A stretch of 64,000 nucleotides of DNA, taken from contig CM059563.1 of the NCBI GenBank assembly GCA_030386875.1, forward strand, positions 33,456,139 to 33,520,138, given 5' to 3'. Shown here piece by piece: positions 11,677 through 22,949 of this stretch. Numbering within the stretch: the stretch's first letter is position 1; every line of letters begins with the position of its first letter. The translations under genes were made by a program, and so were the position numbers. The stretch comes from Morinoia aosen (taxonomy: Eukaryota > Arthropoda > Malacostraca > Amphipoda > Talitridae). Below the pieces are notes generated by a model. That model did not search any database and was not told where the DNA came from. It worked only from the letters and a program-made list of their open reading frames with translations.

Positions 11677-14585
11677 GGGAAACGGGAAAGAACGCGATTT
11701 TCACGGCAACCGACCTAGGAAACGTCCCACGACGCACTTTTTAGCTCCTTCGACCGTGGAATCGGCTTAAGATGCACTTTTCACCTCTGTTGGCGGCAAA
11801 CGGCAAAAAACGCGATTTTACTCACATTCGACCTAGTAAACAGTCTAAGACGCGCTTTTCGCCGCATTCGACCGAGCAAACAGCCCAAGACGTGCTGTTT
11901 AGGACCGTCGACCGTGGAATCGGCTCATGATGCCCTTTTCACCTCTGTCGACTGGGCAATCGGCAAAGAATGCGATTTTCACCACATTCGACCAATCAAA
12001 CAGCCCAAGACGCTCTTTTCATCGCATTTGACGCAGGAAACGGCCTAACACGTGCTTTTTAGCTATGTCGACCGTTGATTCGGCTCAAGTACATCTGATT
12101 TCGCTGTCGACGGAGCTGAGAAGCGCGTCGTTGGCTGTTTCCTTGGTTGAATGTGGTGAAAATCGCGTTCTGTGTCGTTTGTCCAGTCGAAGGGGATTAT
12201 TAGTGCATTTACGGCCGATTCCTAGGTCGAATGTGGTGCAAATCGCGTCCTTTGGCGTTTGCCCAGTTGACGGAAGTGAGAAGTGCATCTTGAGCGGATT
12301 GCGCGGTCGACGGAGCTGAAAAGCACGCCCTGTTCCGTTTGCTAGGTCGAGTGTGGTGAAAATCTCGTCCTTTGGCGTTTGCCCAGTTTACGGAAGTGAA
12401 AAACGCATCTTGAGCTGATTCCACGGCCGACGTAGTTAGAAAGCGCGTCTTGTGCCGTTTGCTCGGTCGAATGTGGTGAGGAGAGCGTCCTTTGGTAATT
12501 ACCCAGTCGACAGAGGTGGGAAGTGCACCTTGGACCTATTCCTTGGTCGACTGAGCTGAAAAGTGCGTCATGGGCCGATTCCATAATAGACGGAGCTAAA
12601 AAGAGCGTCTTGGGCCGTTTCCTCGGTCTAATTTTGTGAAAATTGCGTCCTTAGGCGTTGGCCCAGTCGACAGAGGTGAAAAGTGCATCTTTGGCTGAGT
12701 TCACGGACGACGTAGCTAGAATGCGCGTCCTGGGCCGTTTGCTCGATCGATTGTGATGAAAATCGCGTTTTTTGCTGTTCGTCCAGTCAACGTACGTGAA
12801 AAGTGCATTTCGAGCAGATTACATGCTCAACGGATCTCAGAAGCGCATCTTGGGCCATTTCCTTGGTCTGAGGTGATGAAAATCGCGTCCTAAAGCATTT
12901 GCCCAGTCGACGGAGAAGAAAGGTTTATCTTCGGCCAATTCTACTGTCGACGGCGCTAAATTTAGCGTGTCTTGCGCTGTTTGCTCGGTCGAATGTGGTA
13001 GAAATCTCATCCTTCGGCGTTTTCACGGTCGACGGAAGTGAAAAGAGCGTCCTAATCCGATTCCACGGTCGATGGAGCTGAAAAGCGCGTCCTGGGCTGT
13101 TTCCTATGTCGAATATGGTGAAAATCGCGTCCATTGGCGTTTGTCCATTCAAAATAGGTAAAAAGTGCATTTTTGGCAGATTACATGTTCAACGGAGCTG
13201 AGAAGCGCATCTTTGGCCATTTCTTCTTTCCAACGTGGCGAAAATCGCGTCCTTTGGCGTTTGCCCGTTCGACGGAGGGGAAATGTGTATCTTGGGCCGT
13301 ATCATCGGTCAACGGCGCCGAAAAGCGCATCTTGGGCTGATTTACAGGTCGAATGTTGAGAAAATAGCGTCCATTGGCGTTTACCAAGTCGAAGGTGACT
13401 AGTGCATTTTTGGCCGATTGCGTGCTCGACGGAGCTGAGAAGCACGTCTATGGCTGTTTCTTAGGTCAAATATCGTGAAATCGCGTTCCGTGCGTTTAAA
13501 CAGTCGACGGAGGACAAAAGTTCATCTTGGCCGATTCAACGGTCGACGGAGCTAAAAAGTGCGTTTTGGGCCGTTTGTTTGGTCGAATGTGGTGAAAATT
13601 GCGTCCATTGCCGTTTGCCCAGTCGACACAGGGGAAAAGTGCATCTCGAGCCGATTGCGTAATCAATGGAGCTGAAAAGCGTATCTTGGGCCTCTTCCTT
13701 AGTCTAATGTGGTAAAAATCTAGTCCTTTAGAGTTTGCCCAGTCGACAGAGGCTAAAAGTGCATCTTTGGCCGGTTCCACTATCGATGAAACTAAAATAC
13801 GCTTCTTGGGCTGTATGCTCGGTCGAATGTGGTGATAATCGCGTCCATAAGCGTTTGCCCAGTCGACAGAGGTGAAAGGTGCATCTTGGGCCGATTGCGT
13901 GTTCAACTGAGCCGGAAAGCGCGTCTTGGGCCATTTCCTAGGTCGAATGTGGCGAAAATCGCATCATTTTGTGTTTGCTCGGTCGAATGTGATGAAAATC
14001 GTGTTCATGAGTGTTTGCCTAGTCGACGGAGGTGGAAAATACATATTGGGCCGATTCCACGGTCGGAAAAGCTGGAAGACGCATCTAAGACCGTTTCCTC
14101 AGTCTAATGTCGGGAAAATCGCGTCTTTTGGCATTTTCCCATTCCACGGTGGTGAAAATTGCATCTTGGGCCGATTTCACGATCAACGGAGCTGAAATGC
14201 GCGTGATAGGCCGTTTCTTTGCTCAAATGTGGTGAAAATCGCGTCCTGTGGTGTTTTCTAGTCGACAGAGGTGAAAATTGCATCTTGGGGCAATTCCACG
14301 GTCGATGGAGCTAAAGTGCGCCTCTTGGGCCGTATGCTCGGACGAATGTGGTGAAAATCGCGGCTTTTTGCGTTCGCCCAATCGGCAAAGGTGAAAAGGG
14401 CATCTCGAGCCGATGGCCCAAGACGCGCTTTTAAACTCCGTTGAACACGCAGTTTTCTAGATCGAATGGGGCGAAAATCGCCTAATTTTGGGTTTGCCTA
14501 GTTGACGGAGGTAGAAAGTGCATCTTGGGCCGATTCCACGGTCGACAGAACTACAAAGCACGTCTGGGGCCGTTTCCTAGGTCGA
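11677..14585. repeat. 40-bp satellite in 120-bp trimers (right array)
   Basis: Mirror of the left array, 8 bp shorter because of one 6-bp and one 2-bp difference. It has the same trimeric A-B-C order with a TCGAC core every 40 bp, and the same internal orientation changes (near 12,080 and 14,430). The outer edge abuts the capsid remnant, where an 11-bp direct repeat AGCTTTGAATA (14,586-14,596 and 14,602-14,612) flanks a 5-bp GGAGG. Confidence 0.95.
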
Positions 14586-14795
14586 AGCTTTGAATAGGAG
14601 GAGCTTTGAATAAAGAAGATGGAAATGATTATAATTTTAAAGAAGAAAAAATAACAATAATCAACAATGGATTAATACATGTTAAATAGAGTTTCTTTCA
14701 GAATTGGAGATGAAGAAATTGAAGGCTATAGTTACCCTGGAATTACAACAACTCTAAAGGGATGAGTTAGCTATCCGCTAAATAAAAAAGGAAAC

Positions 14796-15637
14796 ATGAT
14801 ATTTTTCTGGTGCGTTGATACTAAGAAGAATGAAAAATCAAATGAAGGATTTAGCGATCGAAATGACTACTCAAGTTCAGCTAATGGAAAATTCAGCGCT
14901 GCTATCGCACTCGAACATGTGTTCGGATTTTATGAAAATCATAAGAGGGTAATTTATGGAGTGAAACATGCTCTGAGTTTGAGAAAAGGTGATAATTCTA
15001 ATGGTATATTCAAATCGGATGAGGAAGATGCAAACCAGCAAGATAAAGTAGTTGATATTAAAATTACTATTACAAAATAATTTGATAAATGCCGGCTTAC
15101 AAACTGCCTGATGAGTATAAAATCAAGCTTTATCGTAAAATTAAGGATAAAATAACATTACCTTTTCCTTATATGAATAAACAGTTACAGCAAACAATTG
15201 TAAACTCTCAATATAAATTCTTAGATTGGACTTTAACTCCAAATTCGTGATCTCAAAGACCTCGATATATAATTTTAGCATTCCCAACTAAGAAAGCTAA
15301 TTCACATGTTGTAAACGATGCAATTTTCGATCATTGTAACTTGGCGAATGCATACGTTCAGCTGAATAATGAACAATACCCTGATCTCGACTTACAGATT
15401 GATTTCGATTCTAACAATTATGCTACAGCTTATAAGATGTTAATAGATTATGTATCTCGTAAAAAATGTGATATCGAATACAGACACTTTAAATATTTGT
15501 ATCCCATCTATGTGTTTGATATCAGCAGACAAAATGAACGTATCAAAGAAACTACAATTGATATTCAAATTAAAGCAGAATTCAAAACTAATATTCTTGA
15601 TGATGCGCATGCAAATACACTGATTCTATCTATCTGA
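14796..15637 (+). pseudogene. Major capsid-like protein fossil (right copy)
   Basis: Readable blocks at 14,796-15,080 and 15,341-15,637 match those of the left arm with a few substitutions. The conserved core 'EHVFGF' followed by 'VIYGVKHALSLRKGDN' and the C-terminal 'LYPIYVFDISRQNERIKE' mark the presumed double-jelly-roll capsid family. Upstream, 14,606-14,644 is nearly identical to 49,993-50,031 in the second Polinton-like fossil, which shows that both belong to one family. The gene is interrupted several times. Confidence 0.7.
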
Positions 15638-15844
15638 CAGAGTAATTCGATTACAATCTGACGGTAATAAAGTAAGATTAAACTACTAAAAATTAAAACA
15701 TATTCTAATAATAATGTTAAAAAATGTATTGTGTAAAGTGTAAGAAGGGAACTGATACTGATAATACTCAATATTTAATTACAAAGAACAATAAGATACT
15801 GGTCAAAGGTATGTGTATCATTTGTAAATAGACAAAGACTTCAT

Positions 15845-16045
15845 TTGTTTCTAAAGATACTGCGAAGAAAGGGTTTTATATTCACAATTCCAGCTTTATT
15901 AGCTGGCCTTGGGGTTGCTGGCTTTTTGGCTGGAGGTGCTGTTGCAATAGCATCCGCAGTTAACAAGAAAAAAGCTGATTATAATGTTTTCTCAGAAACT
16001 AAAAGGCATAATGAAGCAATGGAAAGTAAAAAGGTTCAAGTATAA
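15845..16045 (+). pseudogene. Small hydrophobic capsid-associated protein fossil (right copy)
   Basis: Identical in reading to the left-arm copy: a 66-residue frame with a Gly/Ala-rich hydrophobic core then a basic tail. It lies between capsid and protease remnants. In comparable elements this small protein is thought to be a minor capsid component. The function here is by family analogy only. Confidence 0.65.
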
Positions 16046-16109
16046 GGTTAACTTCGAGGGAAAAAAACTTGTGGGAAGGGTCTCTATTTGAAACCACCAA
16101 AAAAGTAAT

Positions 16110-16335
16110 ACCTATCAAACCATTATCTAAACATGATTTGGAATACTACATAAAAGTATTGAAAATTCCGAATGTTCGAGGTATTTACATGAGATACTTT
16201 ACCTAAACACCCTCTAGAAACTGAATGCGGAATTCAAAATTTAGACACTAAAAAAGGATTAGGAACGCATTGGACTTGTTGGTATGAGAAAGATAATATA
16301 TTCTATAATTTTGACAGTTATTGTTTAATTTATCC
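16110..16335 (+). pseudogene. Adenovirus-type cysteine protease fossil (right copy)
   Basis: The conserved 'IPNVRGIYMRD' block and the GTHW histidine block of Polinton proteases are visible in order. In live elements the enzyme cleaves capsid precursors. Downstream of it the coding signal of this gene is lost. The copy is broken and matches the left arm base for base apart from rare substitutions. Confidence 0.65.
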
Positions 16336-16559
16336 AATTGAATTAGTCTATTCAACAGGTTATTTTTATATATTTTCTCTGTACACAAAATACAGAAAAT
16401 GGGTAATGCAATTTGCAGACATTTATGTCTAGAAATGTTAAAGCGTTTAGAAAACGGAAGCTTTTATGCAATTTTGTTAAATTTTTATAAAATTTTAAGT
16501 AATTTTTATTAAGTAAACCATATTTAATTTTTTTCGGTGTCTTGTGGAAATGTTTCTGC

Positions 16560-18960
16560 AGTAAAGTTGGTCTTTTTACCTTCCTGTAAAGAAAATCATG
16601 AATATGAAAATAATTCTGAAGGAGTTTTACAAAGTTGTAGAGCAAATAAAAAACTTACTTGAAGACTGTAATCTAGAGTCATTAAAAGATACAATCGAAG
16701 CTCTCAAAAATGTAAGAACTGAATTGGAATCGATTATAAACGAGTATGATGAAAAATATGGGACTTGAAAAACACTCAAAACAGATCTGCAATTTGAATT
16801 TTCTGATGTAGACTCAATCGTAAAATTCTTAGAATCGTTAATTCATGAATTATCTGAAAAGTTCAGTGCTCTTGAATCAAAAATCGTTTCAAATAATAAA
16901 CGACCATCAAGTATGGACTCAACATTGTTAAAGAAAATCGATGAAAGTGATGCTTAATTTGGAAACAATGATTCAAGCATGATCAACCAGGCAGATGTGA
17001 TCATTCCAGAGATCGGTGATAATTTGAAGAGTCTAGAGTCAGGTATTGAAACTAGAAATAATGAAAAGCTGCTGTTTAAAGAGTCAGCATTAACTGTTCA
17101 GATTAAAGGAATTGAAGCTAAATTTAAAGTTGTGGTCTCAAACATAACCAATTTGATTGATGTTGAAATTCCTTGATGTTCAAGCAAATTTTATGAATCG
17201 AGAGTCAGTTATAGAGAATCCATGGATGAAAAACTGAAGACTTTAGAAACTAAAATTAATGATCACACTGATTTTTAAGAACAAATTAATAAGTAATCAA
17301 GTTGAATAAAAAGAAATTAGCATAATTAATATTATGGACGAAAAATAAATGAGCTTGCATACATCACTTGATGATGAAATTGGAAGAAGGCTAAAGAATT
17401 TAGAATCAACACTGAACACAACTACTGAAGAAATATGTAAAGCTTAGAGGCACGACTAACTGAATTAAGTGACAGAAACCTGTTTGTTTTTGGAAAAAAA
17501 CAGTGGTCTTAGCGCCCTTATTTGTTGAAGTTGACAAAAAACTAAAAAAAAGAGTCAATCATACCCTTATACAGCGAAGAAAAATTCAATGATCTCAACA
17601 AAAATATTATGGAATTACGAACAAAGTCAGTTTCATCAAGAAAGATGGTGATGTTGAAAGTCTTTTGCATGAGTTTTTGGGAGATATTATTTCTAATTAG
17701 AATGAAATCAGTCAGTTCAAATTAATACTTCAGTATGAAACTGATAAAATGCAAAATTAAACCAGGAAATGGAAAGTTTGAGTGAAAATGTAGAAATTTG
17801 ATATCTATGATACCTCGAGAAAGTTAAGAGAATTGAAAATTCAGTGCATAAAAATTAATAGCGTTAATATTTTTGGACAACAAGGAAGAAAATCATTTTT
17901 GTCTTCACAACCAGGACCTCCTGGAATAGGTTTTAAATATCTTGACGAAGGTCAAAGTTTCAATATTATATAATAGAAGACTTCCAAATGTTTCTTTTCC
18001 AATCGAAGAATTTGATGCTTCGAATTAAAAAAAAGTTGACGTAGTTTTAGAAAATTTGAAGCTTCATCTCAGAAATTATATTGAGGTAAGAAAAAATCTT
18101 ATCTATAAAAATTATCAGTTTAGAAATGATTCTATCCAATCCTCTCTAGATGAGAACACCAAAGGCCTTCGTGAAAAACTCAATGAAATTACGCAAAATC
18201 TCGATGAATTTAATAGAATATTAGAGGGAAAAATAGAGGTTATTTCCGAAAGGCACTTTACAACCAATATAGTTCTTGTAAAATGAAATTAAAAGATTGG
18301 AAGAACATGAAATACATAATTTAAAGTTAGACCATGCTCATCTGAAGAGAAAATTTAACGATATAAGTTCATATATATATAAACGTTTAGAGATAATCTT
18401 CATTAACAAGATAGCGAAACGATTATAAATGTGGAAGAAATAGAAAATTTGAAAAACATATCATAGAAATTGGTGGATGATAATACTGACATTAAGACAG
18501 GTTAATAACGTTAGAGAATATTTTGAGACGAGAAACCGGTGAACAGTTGAATTTAAAAAACGAGTTTTCCAAAATGAGTCTGAATTGCGCAAAAACACTT
18601 TTTAAAAGTAGAAGTTCAAAATGTTTCTTTTAAAAATGAGACTTACTGCTCAAAATGAAATAATTGACGTGCAAAAGATCACAAATTCATTAGCTCTAAT
18701 GTTAATATGGTTTGGTGTTGAGAAATCTCTTCGTATCGTTGTACGGGAAAAAATACCAAAAATGTTGCAAAATACAATATTTACAACAAGGGGGAGCTAA
18801 CCTTTATAAAACGAAGTCTATTTTCCAGATATCACCCACTAAGACAACCATTAAAAAAGTAATCTTGAAAAATATGTTATATAATATAAAAGATTGCATT
18901 ACAAGTGTTCGACGAGATGTTGTTCCTAACTCAGGGAATATAAATCAGCTGCTCATTAAT
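16560..18960 (+). pseudogene. Coiled-coil, fibre-like protein fossil (right copy)
   Basis: A series of readable pieces (for example 16,979-17,176, 18,056-18,286, 18,712-18,972) are rich in Glu, Lys, Leu, Ile and Asn with heptad spacing. A short Pro-Gly collagen-like patch lies near 17,910. Position within the capsid gene cluster suggests a virion fibre. No enzymatic motif was seen. It is heavily broken. Confidence 0.45.
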
Positions 18961-19389
18961 AATAATGAGTGAAGTCGAGAACTTATTAATAATCTGATTG
19001 TGATTTAAATTAATTGCAAATGCAATTTTATTAATTACGATGAGAACTATTAAATTTGGAAGAAAGTTTGAAAATTCACATTCAATAAATAAATGTTATA
19101 TGGTGGGTACGATTCTTCTATAAAAATTTTACATAGTTGGCAAGATTCTAATAAGTTCAAACAAAAGAATCGTTTTATTTTTCCTTCACCCTCCTTACGG
19201 TGTGTAATAGTTGGTTCATAGATCGAATTGTGGTAAAACCTGTTTGTTGTTTAGACTTCTTCTTGAGGAATATATCGAATTTTCCGACCTGTTTTTTTAT
19301 AATAAGTCGACAAAAAAAGCTGAATATAAACTACTCGAAATAGTCTTTTGAAAAGATCATAAACATCTGAAATAATGGATTTAAAATCG

Positions 19390-19860
19390 GTAATAAAAAA
19401 ATTGACAAATTTCTCGAAGGTTTACCTGTGAAACACAATGCGAAGTTAACTGTTAAATATTTTGAAGTTAGCGCTTCTATTCCTGATCCTAGTGAAGTAG
19501 ATGCTAGGAAAAAAATGTTTATATTTGATGATATAGCAACTGAAAAGCATCAGACACAGCTGGTAATTTTTGCACTCGGGGTAGGCATAATGATTCCACC
19601 TCGATTTACTTAACTCAAAAATTATTATTTGTTACCTCGTCAGTCGATACGAACGAATGCAAACGTATTGATTCTATTTGAATTGCCGACTAATGACTTA
19701 AGAAATATTCACAAGAACAATGTCTCAAGAGACACGTCTTGAGAAATTTATAAAATTTGCAGCGAAACTTTCAGTATTCCTTATAGCTACAAAGACGTTC
19801 ACCCTGAAGGAAATTCACTAAAGTTAATTTTAGGGCTAATGTAAATCTCTTTAATTACTT
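19390..19860 (+). pseudogene. Packaging ATPase (FtsK/HerA type) fossil
   Basis: A Walker-B-like 'MFIFDDIATEK' stretch and the following block with 'RTNANVLILFELP' correspond to the C-terminal half of the genome-packaging ATPase of Polintons. The Walker-A part was not found. It lies on the same strand, downstream of the capsid cluster. It is broken. The call rests on two short blocks. Confidence 0.5.
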
Positions 19861-20503
19861 CACTTAAATTAAATAACTTCGTAACTTCCTTAAATGTTCT
19901 AAATTTAAATATCAAATTAGAATTTCAGGCGCTGACCCTTTTTATGGTCCTTTAATCATCCGAAGAATAATAAGAATCAGATGGACGAGTCTGCTCACGT
20001 CAGAGTACTCTCGGCCACGCAAGGCAGACTTCGACCGGCAGCAAAGCTCTCATCACTCAAGAGTTCTGCTTGATCTTTTACAATTATTCAATCTATGCCG
20101 AGCTTTGCTTGCAGTGTACGCCTGTGTAAATGGTACATAGCTACTATTTGGCATTCACTGCTCCTGATCTCTGCATCTAGTGTTCATCTGTGAGCCACTA
20201 CCAACATTGATCGGACCGCCGTAGCGATCGTGAAACCTCGCTGATGGACCTGTGAACTTACAAGGCCGGCTGACTTCTCTTCCCATGTCTCCCCTGCGCT
20301 GCGCAACTTTACTCATCACGTCCTTTCGCCTCTGGACGTCTGCAAAGCACCACTGTCTATTCGATGGTAAGACATAGTTTTGGACAGCGCCATTTCATTA
20401 CGTATCTGTCGAGCAGCCTGTACTAATCTCTTCAACCTTAATTATAGATAGGAGAAAATATAGCGAAATTGTCAATTTACTAAACTACTCACTTGAACGC
20501 TTA
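19861..20503. other. Non-coding stretch before gag
   Basis: No readable gene. From about 19,990 the base composition becomes more GC-balanced and resembles LTR or leader sequence of the adjoining gypsy fossil, but I could not pair it with a second LTR downstream, so no LTR is claimed. Confidence 0.3.
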
Positions 20504-20668
20504 AACAAACTCAATTAAGCTATTGCGAGGACCGCTAGACGGTCACTGTTTTATAATGAACAAACTCAATTACGCTATTGCCTGGACCGATAAACGACCA
20601 CCATTTTCTAATTAATAAACTCAATTACGTTATTGCATCGACCGATAGACGGCCACCTTTATTTAATT
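20504..20668. repeat. Three tandem 55-bp repeats upstream of gag
   Basis: The motif AAACTCAATTA(A/C)G(C/T)TATTGC recurs at 20,504, 20,559 and 20,614, each copy followed by a CCGNTANACGNNCACC-type block. This 55-bp period repeated three times ends just before the gag ATG at 20,685. It could be a leader or regulatory repeat of the LTR element. Confidence 0.8.
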
Positions 20669-20684
20669 AATTAATGACATCATT

Positions 20685-21494
20685 ATGAAGTTGGCCGAGC
20701 ATTTACTGACTAGTCCGAATGTTGCATTTCAGAGACATACTTATGTCGCCGCCAGTGCGAACCCGAACGTGTTAACAAAGTTCGCCGGGGATTTAATCGT
20801 GTACAGCTTAGCCAAGACAGTATTGGTCTCCTTGCTTGATGAAAATTTAGCAAAAAAAGTCTTCTTGCAACCTTTCCTTATCTCTGAAGAGTTACTAGCC
20901 CGGATAGTTGCAGCAGTCCGTAATTATCCGGAGAGTAAACCTATCATAGCGCAGGGACATACTGGTGCTCAATACTCGTCCAGGAAGACTTTTTAAGTGG
21001 ACGTGCCTAACGAGACGGATAGTGACGCGCAGGAACTTTTTAAAGAGGGTTTTTACACCTCGCAGCACCGTAATCGCCATTTCTCGTGGTACAGATGGTT
21101 TCCCAGGCCTTGGTTTAGGAACCTTAGGTATCCTAGATCCAGTGGTTATCTGGGCGATAGAGCGTTAGGTTCACTGGAGTGTAACGAGGCTCGAGTGGAG
21201 AACTCGAGACAACCTTCAAATAATTTTGGGACCAAGACGAGACAACCTCCTTACTGTTCCCTGTGCCATAGTTCAGGACACGTGAATACTACTTGTAACC
21301 GGCAAAGTGGTCAGCGCAAACGGAGCTTGGCAAGTAAGACCTGCTTTGTGGGCGGACAAGAAAGACATTTTGCTCGTGAATGTAGGGTGAATTTAAACCG
21401 GAATGGAAATGGCCGTAGTAGGCGCGAGGCGCACTACGCTGAAGCTCCTGAAAATAAGAAAGACGATTTTTTACAGTATATTTTGACGGTGTGA
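20685..21494 (+). pseudogene. Gypsy gag fossil with zinc-knuckle-like boxes
   Basis: Two overlapping readings cover a capsid-like N-terminal part and a nucleocapsid part. The box CSLCHSSGHVNTTC (C-X2-C-X4-H-X4-C) is a standard retroelement zinc knuckle, and a second similar box follows. The Arg/Ser/Asn-rich tail is typical. Gag in living elements packages the RNA. This copy is a fossil. Confidence 0.75.
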
Positions 21495-21662
21495 TTGGTG
21501 TTGGTGGGAAGTGTTCGACCGTTTTGCCCCAGGGTCCACCAAAAGCCCTTGTAAATCCAAATGTTGGGGCATTTACGACCCAGATATTGCAGCTGAATTG
21601 ACCGAGTTTGTAGATCCTTGTTTCATTGCAAACACAAATTCGCTCTGTTGAAAGAATAAGAA

Positions 21663-22037
21663 TTGACCAAAAGAATAACACCAGAAAAATCAGCCGAGGC
21701 TTGTTTTGCAACTACGATAATGACGGCGGGACTTCTAAGAAAGAAAGGTAATGGTTTTATTTCGAATAGGAAATCAAAAAAGCCTACTATCATTTTGAAA
21801 AACAACGATCAACTTTTAAGTGACGTAATCGACAGCGGTTGCGATAAGTGTTTAATTAGTTACCGCAACATAATGTGCCTGAACGAGAAATTGAAACCTA
21901 GCAATTTGAGCATCAGAGGAATCAATTCTAAAAGTAATGTCAAGGGAGAAGTTGTCCTGTCGATTACCATACCTAATAATAAAATATTTAATACTACTAC
22001 TTTGATTATTAAAGTAGTCAGTATAACTAAAATGTAA
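21663..22037 (+). pseudogene. Gypsy protease-region fossil
   Basis: The reading contains 'LSDVIDSGCDKCLIS', the D-S/T-G neighbourhood of an aspartic retropepsin, after a linker. It lies between gag and RT as expected for a gypsy pol. The stretch from 22,040 to 22,940 continues the element without a domain I can name. Confidence 0.6.
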
Positions 22038-22949
22038 TAATAGGAAGGGACGTTCTTAAGAATGCAGCATTCGATTTCAAAGTGAGTTATCACATTACAA
22101 GGAGTAAAGGTTCCTTTTCATGATTTGCATGATGTGCACGCTCTAAGTAATAAAGAATTAATAATGAATATCGTGAGCAATACAGAATGTCTTATATCGG
22201 AGGTCGTTGCCCAGAGCATGCGCAAGAAGCAATACTTAAAGAGGCAGAGAGAGAAAAGTAGCCTAGAGAAAAAAGAAGGAAGCATGAAGAAAAAACTGTT
22301 GCAGAGCAGCCAGAGACTCAGAAGCAAGTGAGAAAAAGTAAAAAATACCTATTGGGGCACACTGCGAGGCATTACAGATACCTTGTTATTCATTAAAGAT
22401 AATTAATGGTTTTGTGTGGTAGGCTAAACCAGGAAAATATATGGTGAATTAAAGGATGTTGGAAAATGGAATCTATGTTAGAGAATCAATGGTTACGATA
22501 GAAATGGAGAGAAAGGTGCCCGTGTTAATGTTAAACGTCTCAGATGACGTGGTTTATTTTATTGAGAATAGAACGTTGAGTAAAATGGAAACTGTATAGG
22601 TGAGCTAGAGGTAGAACAAAAGGCCTACCTGACTACAGTACAAGAAGCTGTACGGGAAGCTAATTTGGTTCAGGTTAATGAACTGTTGGATTCAACCAAA
22701 GTCGTTTCGTGTCTTGCTGCAAACGTAAATGCCATAACTAAGGAGGAGCTTAGGTTGGAGGTTGATCAACTGAGGCAGAATTGTTACTGTTCTCATTGAC
22801 GAACGGTAACCTTATGCCCAAAATCAGAGTGAGAGTGATGAATTTAGGGGGACGGCACCCGTTAAACGATTGATGACATAACTTGAGACGATAAGGACAC
22901 AAAACCACTACTGAACGACGTACTAAACAATTTTTGTGACGTAATCACG

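Larger units (their letters stand above)
10447..18357. repeat. Right arm of giant inverted repeat (palindrome)
   Basis: This is the mirror image of 1-7,919. The sequence past 18,357 has no partner in the window because the left arm is cut by the window edge. The arm contains, from inside out, 751 bp of an LTR, the 40-bp satellite with a SINE in it, and the structural-gene part of a Polinton-like fossil. Differences between the arms are mostly single substitutions, many of them transitions, as expected of real divergence rather than of raw-read error. Confidence 0.97.
14586..19860 (+). mobile_element. Polinton/Maverick-like fossil, right-arm copy and its continuation
   Basis: In order: capsid-like protein (14.6-15.6 kb), small hydrophobic capsid protein (15.8-16.0), adenovirus-type protease (16.1-16.3), coiled-coil region (16.6-18.3) and, outside the palindrome partner, a packaging-ATPase remnant (19.4-19.85). 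PolB and retroviral-type integrase were not found. The 5' portion is replaced by the satellite. It is broken in many places and old. Left-arm and right-arm copies share their decay, so they were one copy until the inverted duplication. Confidence 0.8.

Noticed and set aside
3773-14585. Dozens of open frames of 60-136 codons in the 40-bp satellite, on both strands and mirrored in both arms
   Set aside because: They are the same short peptide repeating with the satellite period in several frames at once. No family, no start context, no codon preference.
16352-16645. 97-codon minus-strand frame (and its mirror 1,713-2,006)
   Set aside because: Antisense to the protease/coiled-coil part of the Polinton-like fossil, AT-rich, no family.
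1-18357. Palindrome as a pure sequencing artefact (missing adapter, folded read)
   Set aside because: Not excluded, but the arms differ by substitutions and short indels and enclose a unique centre of 2.5 kb. A folded read would give an exact mirror with no centre.
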